Translations under genes and position numbers: made by a program | Notes under the pieces: model-generated | Database searches by the model: none | Seen by the model: the letters and a program-made list of their open reading frames with translations, nothing else | Told to the model about the DNA's origin: nothing | Part shown: positions 14,097 to 19,804 of the stretch, piece by piece | Position numbering within the stretch: position 1 is the first letter of the stretch | Layout: each line of letters starts with the position of its first letter | Assembly: GCA_934513205.1 (NCBI GenBank) | Contig: CAKSWU010000030.1 | Coordinates: 1-19,804, forward strand | DNA: 19,804 nt | Reading direction: 5' to 3' | DNA from: an uncultured Faecalibacterium sp. | GTDB taxonomy: Bacteria; Bacillota; Clostridia; Oscillospirales; Ruminococcaceae

Positions 14097-15398
14097 GTGG
14101 CAATTCAAGCGTTACTCGTAATTCTGGCAGTGCTGCTGGTGCTGCTGTTCCTCGGCGTGCCTATCTCGTACGCCATTGCAGTCTCTTCTCTGACTGCCAT
14201 TCTTTCTTCCATTGATCTGAATGTTGCCGTGCTGACCGCTGCCCAGCGCACCTTTGTGGGCATGAGCAAGTTCAGCCTGACCGCCATCCCGTTCTTTATT
14301 CTGGCGGGCAACATCATGAATCAGGGCGGCATCGCCAAGCGTCTGGTGGATTTCGTCATGGCCATTCTGGGCAAGATGCCCGGCGCACTGCTGGTGACCA
14401 ACATCGGCACCAACGCTCTGTTCGGTGCAATCTCCGGCTCTGCATCCGCTGCGGCTGCTGCCGTTGGCTCCATGATCCGCGACGGTGCCGACGAGCAGGG
14501 CTACGACCCTGCCGTGACTGCTGCCACCAACGCCGCTTCCTCCTGCTCCGGTTTGCTGATCCCGCCGTCCAACGCGCTGATCACCTACTCACTGGCGTCC
14601 GGCGGCACCTCTGTGGCTGCGCTGTTCATGGCGGGTTACATTCCCGGCATCATCTGGGCGCTGTGCTGCTGCGTGGTGGGCGTGCTGCTGGCTGTCAAGC
14701 TGGGGTACAAGGGCACACCCGGAAAATTTGACTGGAAAAACCTCGGCGTATGCACCCTGCGCGCTCTGCCTTCTCTTTCCCTGATCATCGTAGTCATCGG
14801 CGGCATCATCGGCGGTGTGTTCTCTGCCACCGAAGGCTCTGCCATTGCGGTCGTCTATGCGCTGGTGCTGGCTTTCTGCTATCGCTCCATCAACCTGAAG
14901 AGCCTGTGGAAGATCATCGTGGATTCTGCCAAGATGTCCGGCATGGTGGTGTTCCTTGTGGGTGTTTCCAACATTCTGGGCTGGGTCATGGCCTTTTTGC
15001 AGATCCCGGATGCCGTGGCGGCAGCCCTGCTGAGCCTGACCAGCAATAAGTACATCATCCTGCTCATCATGAACGTGATCCTGCTGGTGTCCGGCACCTT
15101 CATGGATGTGACCCCGGCCATCCTCATCTTCACCCCGCTGTTTTTACCCATCTGCCAGAGCTTTGGCATGAGTACCATCCAGTTCGGTCTGATCCTCGTG
15201 TACAACCTGTGCATCGGCAATATCACCCCGCCCGTGGGCAACGCCCTGTTCGTGGGTATCAAGGTGGGGCGCACCTCGCTTTCCAAGGTCATGCCGTACA
15301 TGCTTATGTACTATGTGGCCATCATCGCCGGTCTGCTGCTGGTCACCTTTATCCCGGCAGTGTCTACCGCACTGCCGCAGGCAATGGGCCTGATGTAA
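14097..15398 (+). CDS. dctM: TRAP transporter large permease (DctM family)
   Basis: The large transport subunit of 433 residues, which carries the ion-coupled transport path. It is almost wholly hydrophobic with about 11-12 helices. Hallmarks are IPFFILAGNIM at 64-74, FGAISGSASAAAAAVGS near 109-125, IPPSN near 155-159 and NITPPVGN at 375-382, the two pseudo-symmetric substrate and sodium loops. It begins at GTG 14097, with AAGGAGG at the end of dctQ as the ribosome binding site, 3 bp after the dctQ stop. A terminator follows. Confidence 0.94.
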   Translation: MAIQALLVILAVLLVLLFLGVPISYAIAVSSLTAILSSIDLNVAVLTAAQRTFVGMSKFSLTAIPFFILAGNIMNQGGIAKRLVDFVMAILGKMPGALLVTNIGTNALFGAISGSASAAAAAVGSMIRDGADEQGYDPAVTAATNAASSCSGLLIPPSNALITYSLASGGTSVAALFMAGYIPGIIWALCCCVVGVLLAVKLGYKGTPGKFDWKNLGVCTLRALPSLSLIIVVIGGIIGGVFSATEGSAIAVVYALVLAFCYRSINLKSLWKIIVDSAKMSGMVVFLVGVSNILGWVMAFLQIPDAVAAALLSLTSNKYIILLIMNVILLVSGTFMDVTPAILIFTPLFLPICQSFGMSTIQFGLILVYNLCIGNITPPVGNALFVGIKVGRTSLSKVMPYMLMYYVAIIAGLLLVTFIPAVSTALPQAMGLM

Positions 15399-15424
15399 CT
15401 GAAACATTCCCTTCTTCTTCTCCT

Positions 15425-15464
15425 AAAAAGGCGGTACCTGCTTTGCGGCGGGCACCGCCTTTTC
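15425..15464 (+). terminator. Rho-independent terminator of the TRAP operon
   Basis: AAAAGGCGGT pairs with ACCGCCTTTT (15454-15463), and an inner CCTGC/GCGGG helix extends the stem. It lies 27 bp after dctM and separates the operon from the second binding-protein gene. Confidence 0.8.
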
Positions 15465-15471
15465 CTGTCTC

Positions 15472-15501
15472 TTGCACAAAGGCAGTCTTGTGCGCTATAC
15501 T
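15472..15501 (+). promoter_or_regulatory. Promoter and dyad operator of the orphan TRAP binding-protein gene
   Basis: TTGCAC (15472-15477) and TATACT (15496-15501) are 18 bp apart. The spacer holds an inverted repeat, GCACAA (15474-15479) with TTGTGC (15488-15493), overlapping the -35 box and ending just before the -10 box, which is a repressor-like position. Confidence 0.55.
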
Positions 15502-15524
15502 ATCTGCAAAGGGAGGGCGACATC

Positions 15525-16511
15525 ATGCGCAGACGGACTTTTTTAGCCGGGCTGGGCTTTGCAGCCTTGCAGCTGGCAGGCTGTGCCGCAAAGCCGCAGA
15601 CCACACCGGACTATGTGCTGACCTATGCCGACAACCAGCCCGCCGGGTACCCCACCACGCAGGGCGCACAGTATTTTGCGGACCTTGTGCAGCAGCAGAC
15701 CGAGGGCAAGGTGGTCATTCAGGTCAAGGCGAACGGCGAGTACGGCTCGGAACAGCAGGTGTGGGAACAGCTTGCCATTGGCGGCGTAGATTTTGCGCGT
15801 GTGTCGCTCTCGGTGGCTACGGACGATCTGCCCCGGCTCAACGTGCTGCTGCTGCCGTATCTCTACCGGGATGCCGACCACATGTGGCGCGTGCTGGACG
15901 GCAGCATCGGGGCAGAGTTTTTGCAGGACTTTACCGCACAGGGACGGGTAGGCCTCAGCTGGTACGATGCGGGTGCCCGCTCGTTTTATGCCCGTCAGCC
16001 GGTGCGCAGCCTGAACGATTTACAGGGCAAGATCATCCGCGTGCAGGATTCGCAGATCGTGATCGACATGATCCGCCTGCTGGGTGCAGTGCCGGAAACC
16101 ACGGCGTACAGCGACGTGTACTCGGCGCTTGAGACCGGGCAGGTCGATGCCGCCGAAAACAACTGGCCGGCCTACTATTCCATGGAGCACTACAAGGTGG
16201 CGCGGTACTACATGGCCGATGAGCACAGCCGCGTACCGGAGGTACAGCTGGCTTCCGGCCGCACATGGGATGCACTGCCGGAGGAATACCGGCAGACCCT
16301 GCAGGCGTGCGCCCGGGCATCGGCGCAGTACGAGCGCCAGCTCTGGGCACAGGAGGAAACAGCTGCCCGCAAAGCAGCCCTTGCAGGCGGCTGCTTTGAG
16401 CTGCCGCTGCCCGAAGAAGAAATGCAGAACTTCCGGCAGCTGGTGCAGCCGCTGTACCGGAAATACTGTGCCGACTATCTGCCGCTGGTGGAAGAGATAC
16501 AGGCAGAGTGA
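15525..16511 (+). CDS. Orphan TRAP substrate-binding lipoprotein (DctP family)
   Basis: A second TRAP receptor of 328 residues, starting MRRRTFLAGLGFAALQ with lipobox LAGC (C20) and again an RRxFL n-region motif. It keeps family hallmarks: LLLPYLYRD at 108-116, GARSFY with R152, KIIRVQDSQ with R172, YSDVYSALETGQVDAAENN with N212/N213. GGGAGG lies 8 bp before the ATG at 15525. Similarity to the first DctP is moderate by eye, so it is not a recent duplicate. It has its own promoter and terminator and no permease of its own. It may feed the adjacent DctQM with a different ligand, or act as an extracellular sensor component for the LytS-type kinase; both roles are inference. Confidence 0.9.
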   Translation: MRRRTFLAGLGFAALQLAGCAAKPQTTPDYVLTYADNQPAGYPTTQGAQYFADLVQQQTEGKVVIQVKANGEYGSEQQVWEQLAIGGVDFARVSLSVATDDLPRLNVLLLPYLYRDADHMWRVLDGSIGAEFLQDFTAQGRVGLSWYDAGARSFYARQPVRSLNDLQGKIIRVQDSQIVIDMIRLLGAVPETTAYSDVYSALETGQVDAAENNWPAYYSMEHYKVARYYMADEHSRVPEVQLASGRTWDALPEEYRQTLQACARASAQYERQLWAQEETAARKAALAGGCFELPLPEEEMQNFRQLVQPLYRKYCADYLPLVEEIQAE

Positions 16512-16540
16512 CAGCAAAAAAGGAACGATTCAAATAAACA

Positions 16541-16579
16541 GGCCCATAGCTTTGCGGTCGTCCCTGACAAAGGGTACCG
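16541..16579. other. Unidentified structured element before the terminator
   Basis: Downstream of the orphan binding-protein gene, CGGT (16555-16558) and CCCT (16562-16565) pair with AGGG (16571-16574) and ACCG (16576-16579). The result is a compact hairpin with a CGT bulge, opposite a single T. Just upstream, CTTTG (16550-16554) could also pair with CAAAG. It does not look coding. It may be an mRNA 3'-end structure or a small repeated element; I cannot name it. Confidence 0.35.
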
Positions 16580-16592
16580 TTTAATAAATATC

Positions 16593-16628
16593 CCCCGGCG
16601 GGCACGCAAGCCACGCCGGGGTTCTTTT
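16593..16628 (+). terminator. Rho-independent terminator of the orphan binding-protein gene
   Basis: CCCCGGCG (16593-16600) pairs with CGCCGGGG (16614-16621), with an inner GGC/GCC helix, followed by TTCTTTTTT. Confidence 0.85.
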
Positions 16629-16681
16629 TTGTCATTCTGCTGCAAAACATCTGCACTTTCTCAGCAGAACGCAGAAAATGC

Positions 16682-16747
16682 GGAAACCGCTTGATTTAGC
16701 TCGGTTTCCGCACTAGAATGGAAACCAGAAAGACAAATACAGTTTCC
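16682..16747. promoter_or_regulatory. Two tandem GGAAAC-N16-GTTTCC dyads (candidate TetR operators)
   Basis: GGAAAC at 16682-16687 and 16720-16725, and GTTTCC at 16704-16709 and 16742-16747, form two dyads with identical 16-bp spacing. The second lies exactly 38 bp after the first. The first is embedded in a longer perfect 11-bp inverted repeat (16679-16689 with 16702-16712). The pair covers the -35 box, the spacer, the start site and the leader up to the ribosome binding site of the tetR gene. Confidence 0.7.
16691..16719 (+). promoter_or_regulatory. Promoter of the tetR-GH2-GPH operon
   Basis: TTGATT (16691-16696) and TAGAAT (16714-16719) are 17 bp apart and interleaved with the two dyads. 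Confidence 0.65.
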
Positions 16748-16762
16748 ACAAGGAGGACGCTC

Positions 16763-17326
16763 ATGCAGGAAAAGCTCGATGCGCTGGTGCGCACACAGGC
16801 CATGCAGCTGTTCCGTCAACAGGGGCTGCATTTCACTATGCAGCAGGTGGCAGAGCCGCTGCACATCAGCAAAAAGACCATCTACACCGTTTACCCCTCC
16901 AAGGAGGCGCTTCTGCTGGACATGGTAGACCATGCCTTTGCGGACATCCACCGCTGCAAGCAGGAAATTCTGGCGGGCGGCGGTACTTTGCAGGAAAAGC
17001 TGCGGGCAGTCATCATTGCCATGCCGACGGAATACGCCGCGCTGGACCTGCGGCAGATGAAGGAACTGGACGAGAAATACCCGGTGGTAGCGGCACGGGT
17101 GCGCAGTCAATTGGAAAACGGGTGGGAACCCACCATGGCGCTGCTGGAACAGGCTGTGGCAGAGGGGGTCATGCGTCCGGTGTCCCTGCCGGTGCTGCGG
17201 CAGATGATCACCGCATCCATCGAGAGCTTTCTGGCAGACCGCAGTCTGGCAGAAAGCGGGGTGCAGTATGTGGCTGTACTGGAAGAAATGATCTCGATTT
17301 TACTGGAAGGAGTGCTGCCGCGATGA
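16763..17326 (+). CDS. TetR-family transcriptional regulator
   Basis: A 187-residue TetR-type repressor. The N-terminal HTH (about 24-46) reads TMQQVAEPLHISKKTIYTVY and is followed by PSKEALLLDMV, typical of the family. The C-terminal helical sensor domain is divergent. The ATG at 16763 has a strong AAGGAGG 6 bp upstream; an in-frame ATG at 16718 overlaps the -10 box and is unlikely. Its stop overlaps the glycosidase start (ATGA), so it is translated as the first gene of the glycosidase operon. Two matching dyads across its promoter suggest cooperative autorepression, relieved by a product or substrate of the glycosidase. Confidence 0.9.
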   Translation: MQEKLDALVRTQAMQLFRQQGLHFTMQQVAEPLHISKKTIYTVYPSKEALLLDMVDHAFADIHRCKQEILAGGGTLQEKLRAVIIAMPTEYAALDLRQMKELDEKYPVVAARVRSQLENGWEPTMALLEQAVAEGVMRPVSLPVLRQMITASIESFLADRSLAESGVQYVAVLEEMISILLEGVLPR

Positions 17327-19704
17327 GACACAGCTTTTGCGAGGATTGGGAGTTTACACGACACTGGACGGAAGCTTTTGGCAAGGGGCTGCCTGTACCA
17401 AAACAGCAAGCCGTCCGCCTGCCCCATACCTGCCGGGAGGTGCCGCTGCACTATGCCTCGCCTGCCGATTACGAGATGGTCTGCGGCTACCGCAAGCGGT
17501 TCCGGGTGCCGCCGGTACAGGCTGCGCCCCGGCTGTTTGTCCGCTTTGATGGAGCCGCCCATCAGGCGGTGGTGCGGGTCAACGGCAGGGTTGCCGGACA
17601 GCACCGGGGCGGCTATACCGGCTTTGCGGTGGAGATCACCGACCTTGTGGACCGGGAGGGCGAAAACCTGCTGACCGTGCAGCTGGACACCCGTGAAGAC
17701 CCGGCCATCCCGCCCTTTGGCTTTGTCATCGACTACCTGACCTACGGCGGTCTGTACCGGGAGGTCTGGCTGGAAGCCACCGCCGAAAGCCGCCTGACCG
17801 ACCTGTTCGTCTACACGCCCACCCTGCAGGAGGCTGTGGTGCAGTGGACAGCAGAGCTTACACCCGCAGCCGTGGCGGTCCGCATCCGGCTGGAGACCGC
17901 AGACGGCGCCCTGCTGGCAGAGCAGACCGCACAGGCGGCAGAAACCGGGAAAGTGCAGCTTTCTGTCCCGGACGCACAACCGTGGGATACAGAGCACCCG
18001 GTTTTGCATCATGCCGTGGCAGAGCTTTTGAACGCAGCCGGACAGCCCATCGACCGCCGGCAGGTGACCTTTGGTTTCCGCACGGCAAAATTCCGGGCGG
18101 ATGGCTTCTACCTCAACGGCAAAAAGACCTTTCTGCGGGGCTTGAACCGACACCAGAGTTATCCTTACATCGGCTATGCCGCCCCGGAAAGTCTGCAGCG
18201 GGAGGATGCCCGCATTTTGCAGGAGGAGCTGCACTGCACCGCCGTGCGCACCAGCCATTATCCGCAGAGCCAATATTTTCTGGACGAATGCGACCGCCGG
18301 GGTCTGCTGGTGTTCACCGAACTGCCGGGCTGGCAGCACATCGGGGACGACAACTGGAAGGATGCCGCCTGTGAAATGCTGCGGGAGATGATCTTGCAGA
18401 ACCGCAATCACCCCAGCATCATCCTGTGGGGTGTGCGCATCAACGAGAGCGTGGACGACGATGCCTTTTACACCCGCACCAATCAAATTGCCCATCAGCT
18501 GGACCCAAGCCGCGCCACCTCCGGCGTGCGGTATCTGGAAAAAAGCCATCTGCTGGAGGATGTCTATGCCTACAACGATTTTTCTCACAACGGCATCACC
18601 CCCGGTGCAAAGCCCAAAAAAGACGTGACCCCGGATATGGGCAAGGCGCTGCTCATCTCGGAGTGCAACGGCCACATGTACCCCACCAAAGCCTTTGACG
18701 ACGGCCCGCACCGGCAGGAACACGCCCTGCGGCATGTCCGGGTACAGAACGCCGCCTATGCCAGCGGAGAGCACGCCGGGTGCTTCGGCTGGTGTATGTT
18801 CGACTACCAGACCCACAAGAACTTCGGCTCTGGCGACCGTATTTGCTACCACGGTGTGCTGGACAGCTTCCGCAACCCCAAATTGGCGGCGGCAGTCTAT
18901 GCCAGTCAGGGGGATGCTGATCCGGTGCTGGCGGTCAGCTCCTCCATGGACATCGGTGACAACCCTGCCGGGCAGCTGGGCACAGCCTATGTTTTCAGCA
19001 ATGCCCAGCAGGTAAAGCTGTACAAAAACGATGTGTTCGTCACTGCCCTGCGCCGCAGCGAGTGGACAGCGCTGCCCCACCCGCCCTTTGTGATGGACGA
19101 TACCATTGGCGAGCTGCTGGAAACGCAGGAGCACTTTTCCCCCGCCAAGGCTGCCGCTGTGCGGGACTGCCTGCTGGCCGCCGGGAAATATGGACTGCCG
19201 GGGCTGCCGCTGGCCTACAAGGTCAAATTCGGCTGGTGTATGCTGCGCTACAAAATGAGCTTTGCAGACGGCGTGGCGCTTTACGGCAAATATGTGGGCA
19301 GCTGGGGCGGCGAAGCCACCCGCTGGCGGTTCGACGCCGTGCAGGACGGCAACGTGGTGCGCAGCGTGACCCTTTGCCCCAGCGCAAAGCTGCACGTGGA
19401 GGTCAAGGTCAGCCGGACGGCTCTTCTGGAAAAAGATACTTACGATATGGCGGCTGTCCGGGTGCGGATTCTGGACGAGAACGACACCCCTGCCCCCTAC
19501 GCACAGTTCCCGGTGCAGTTTGCGGTAGAAGGCAACGCCGCCCTTGTGGGCCCGCAGACCGCCGTGGCAGAAGGCGGCATGACCGGTACTTATCTGCGCA
19601 CCGTGGGCACTGCCGGAGAAGCCCTGCTGACCGTTTCTGCACCGCAGACTCAGCCCGTTACGGTGCGGTTCACCATTGAAAAGGAGGATGCTGTATGGAA
19701 CTGA
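17323..19704 (+). CDS. Glycoside hydrolase family 2 protein (beta-galactosidase-like)
   Basis: A 793-residue GH2 enzyme with no signal peptide, so it should hydrolyse an imported glycoside in the cytoplasm. It has a sugar-binding jelly roll (about 1-155; PFGFVIDYLTYGGLYREVWL), an Ig-like domain (about 156-255) and a TIM barrel (about 256-530). The predicted acid/base is E375 in ILWGVRINES, with N374 in front as in clan GH-A; the nucleophile is E447 in LLISECNGH. After the barrel come a DUF4982-like segment (TAYVFSNAQQVKLYKNDVFV, 554-573), a helical insert (about 590-665) and a C-terminal Ig-like domain (about 690-790). The N-x-K glucuronate-recognition motif of beta-glucuronidases is not evident where expected after MFDYQTHKNFGSGDR, so beta-galactosidase or another beta-glycosidase is more likely. 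The ATG at 17323 overlaps the tetR stop; AAGGAG lies 10 bp upstream. Confidence 0.92.
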   Translation: MRHSFCEDWEFTRHWTEAFGKGLPVPKQQAVRLPHTCREVPLHYASPADYEMVCGYRKRFRVPPVQAAPRLFVRFDGAAHQAVVRVNGRVAGQHRGGYTGFAVEITDLVDREGENLLTVQLDTREDPAIPPFGFVIDYLTYGGLYREVWLEATAESRLTDLFVYTPTLQEAVVQWTAELTPAAVAVRIRLETADGALLAEQTAQAAETGKVQLSVPDAQPWDTEHPVLHHAVAELLNAAGQPIDRRQVTFGFRTAKFRADGFYLNGKKTFLRGLNRHQSYPYIGYAAPESLQREDARILQEELHCTAVRTSHYPQSQYFLDECDRRGLLVFTELPGWQHIGDDNWKDAACEMLREMILQNRNHPSIILWGVRINESVDDDAFYTRTNQIAHQLDPSRATSGVRYLEKSHLLEDVYAYNDFSHNGITPGAKPKKDVTPDMGKALLISECNGHMYPTKAFDDGPHRQEHALRHVRVQNAAYASGEHAGCFGWCMFDYQTHKNFGSGDRICYHGVLDSFRNPKLAAAVYASQGDADPVLAVSSSMDIGDNPAGQLGTAYVFSNAQQVKLYKNDVFVTALRRSEWTALPHPPFVMDDTIGELLETQEHFSPAKAAAVRDCLLAAGKYGLPGLPLAYKVKFGWCMLRYKMSFADGVALYGKYVGSWGGEATRWRFDAVQDGNVVRSVTLCPSAKLHVEVKVSRTALLEKDTYDMAAVRVRILDENDTPAPYAQFPVQFAVEGNAALVGPQTAVAEGGMTGTYLRTVGTAGEALLTVSAPQTQPVTVRFTIEKEDAVWN

Positions 19705-19804
19705 CCCTGAAACAGAAAACCGCATTCGGTATTGGTGCCGTGGGCAAGGATATGGTATATGCCCTGTCGGCTTCTTACGTCATGTATTATTATCAGGATG
19801 TGCT
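19695..19804 (+). CDS. GPH-family sugar:cation symporter, N-terminal part (cut by window edge)
   Basis: The first 36 codons begin MELTLKQKTAFGIGAVGKDM and run into a first membrane helix (VYALSASYVMYYYQDV). This is the characteristic opening of glycoside-pentoside-hexuronide (GPH; MelB/YicJ/UidB-like) carriers, including the GxGxxGKDM..A block. The ATG at 19695 lies inside the last codons of the glycosidase, with AAGGAGG at 19681-19687, so translation is coupled. It probably imports the glycoside hydrolysed by the GH2 enzyme. The rest lies beyond the right edge. Confidence 0.88.
   Translation, partial: MELTLKQKTAFGIGAVGKDMVYALSASYVMYYYQDV

Noticed and set aside
17323..19704. Beta-glucuronidase (uidA-like) assignment for the GH2 enzyme
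   Set aside because: The N-x-K motif that contacts the glucuronate carboxylate in beta-glucuronidases is not seen at the expected place after the nucleophile strand.
17107..19725. A long minus-strand open frame opposite the GH2 gene
   Set aside because: The plus-strand frame has GH2 catalytic motifs, a ribosome binding site and coupled neighbours; the antisense product is low in recognisable motifs.

Overview
The window (about 57% G+C by eye) looks like chromosomal DNA of a gut clostridium, most likely a Faecalibacterium-like member of the Oscillospiraceae/Ruminococcaceae. The reasons are strong AGGAGG-type ribosome binding sites, lipoprotein signal peptides, LytS/YesN-type signalling, the RNHCP and YoaP-like families, and a GH2 enzyme paired with a GPH sugar carrier. 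The genus is inference. I see no rRNA, tRNA, CRISPR array, transposase or phage gene.

Layout. From 1 to about 9650 every gene is on the minus strand. A TetR repressor (756-1385) has a near-perfect promoter and operator and is followed by an RNHCP zinc-ribbon protein and a YoaP-like acetyltransferase that runs off the left edge. Upstream of these, behind a strong terminator, lies a two-gene sensory operon. It encodes a lipoprotein made of an ABC-type solute-binding domain joined to a 5'-nucleotidase C-terminal-like domain, and it is translationally coupled to a hybrid histidine kinase with Cache, PAS, HisKA, HATPase and two REC domains. Next comes a separately transcribed BvgS-like hybrid kinase carrying two periplasmic-binding domains of its own. 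Neither hybrid kinase has a DNA-binding output domain.

From about 9930 to the right edge all genes are on the plus strand. A LytS/YesM-type kinase and a YesN-type regulator (REC plus AraC HTH) overlap by GTGA and end at a terminator. They precede a tripartite TRAP transporter operon (dctP-dctQ-dctM, then a terminator). A second, orphan TRAP binding lipoprotein follows with its own promoter and terminator. Then comes a TetR regulator overlapped by a GH2 glycosidase, which is overlapped in turn by a GPH-family sugar/cation symporter cut by the right edge.

How the genes may work together. The LytS/YesN pair is the natural candidate to control the TRAP importer, because a direct repeat abuts the weak dctP promoter. 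The orphan binding protein may be an alternative receptor for the same permease, or a co-sensor. The TetR-GH2-GPH operon imports and/or hydrolyses a glycoside; its repressor gene is preceded by two copies of a GGAAAC-N16-GTTTCC dyad set exactly 38 bp apart across the promoter. The left half is an extracytoplasmic sensing block whose output proteins are not in the window. All pathway assignments are inferred from gene families and context; ligands are unknown.
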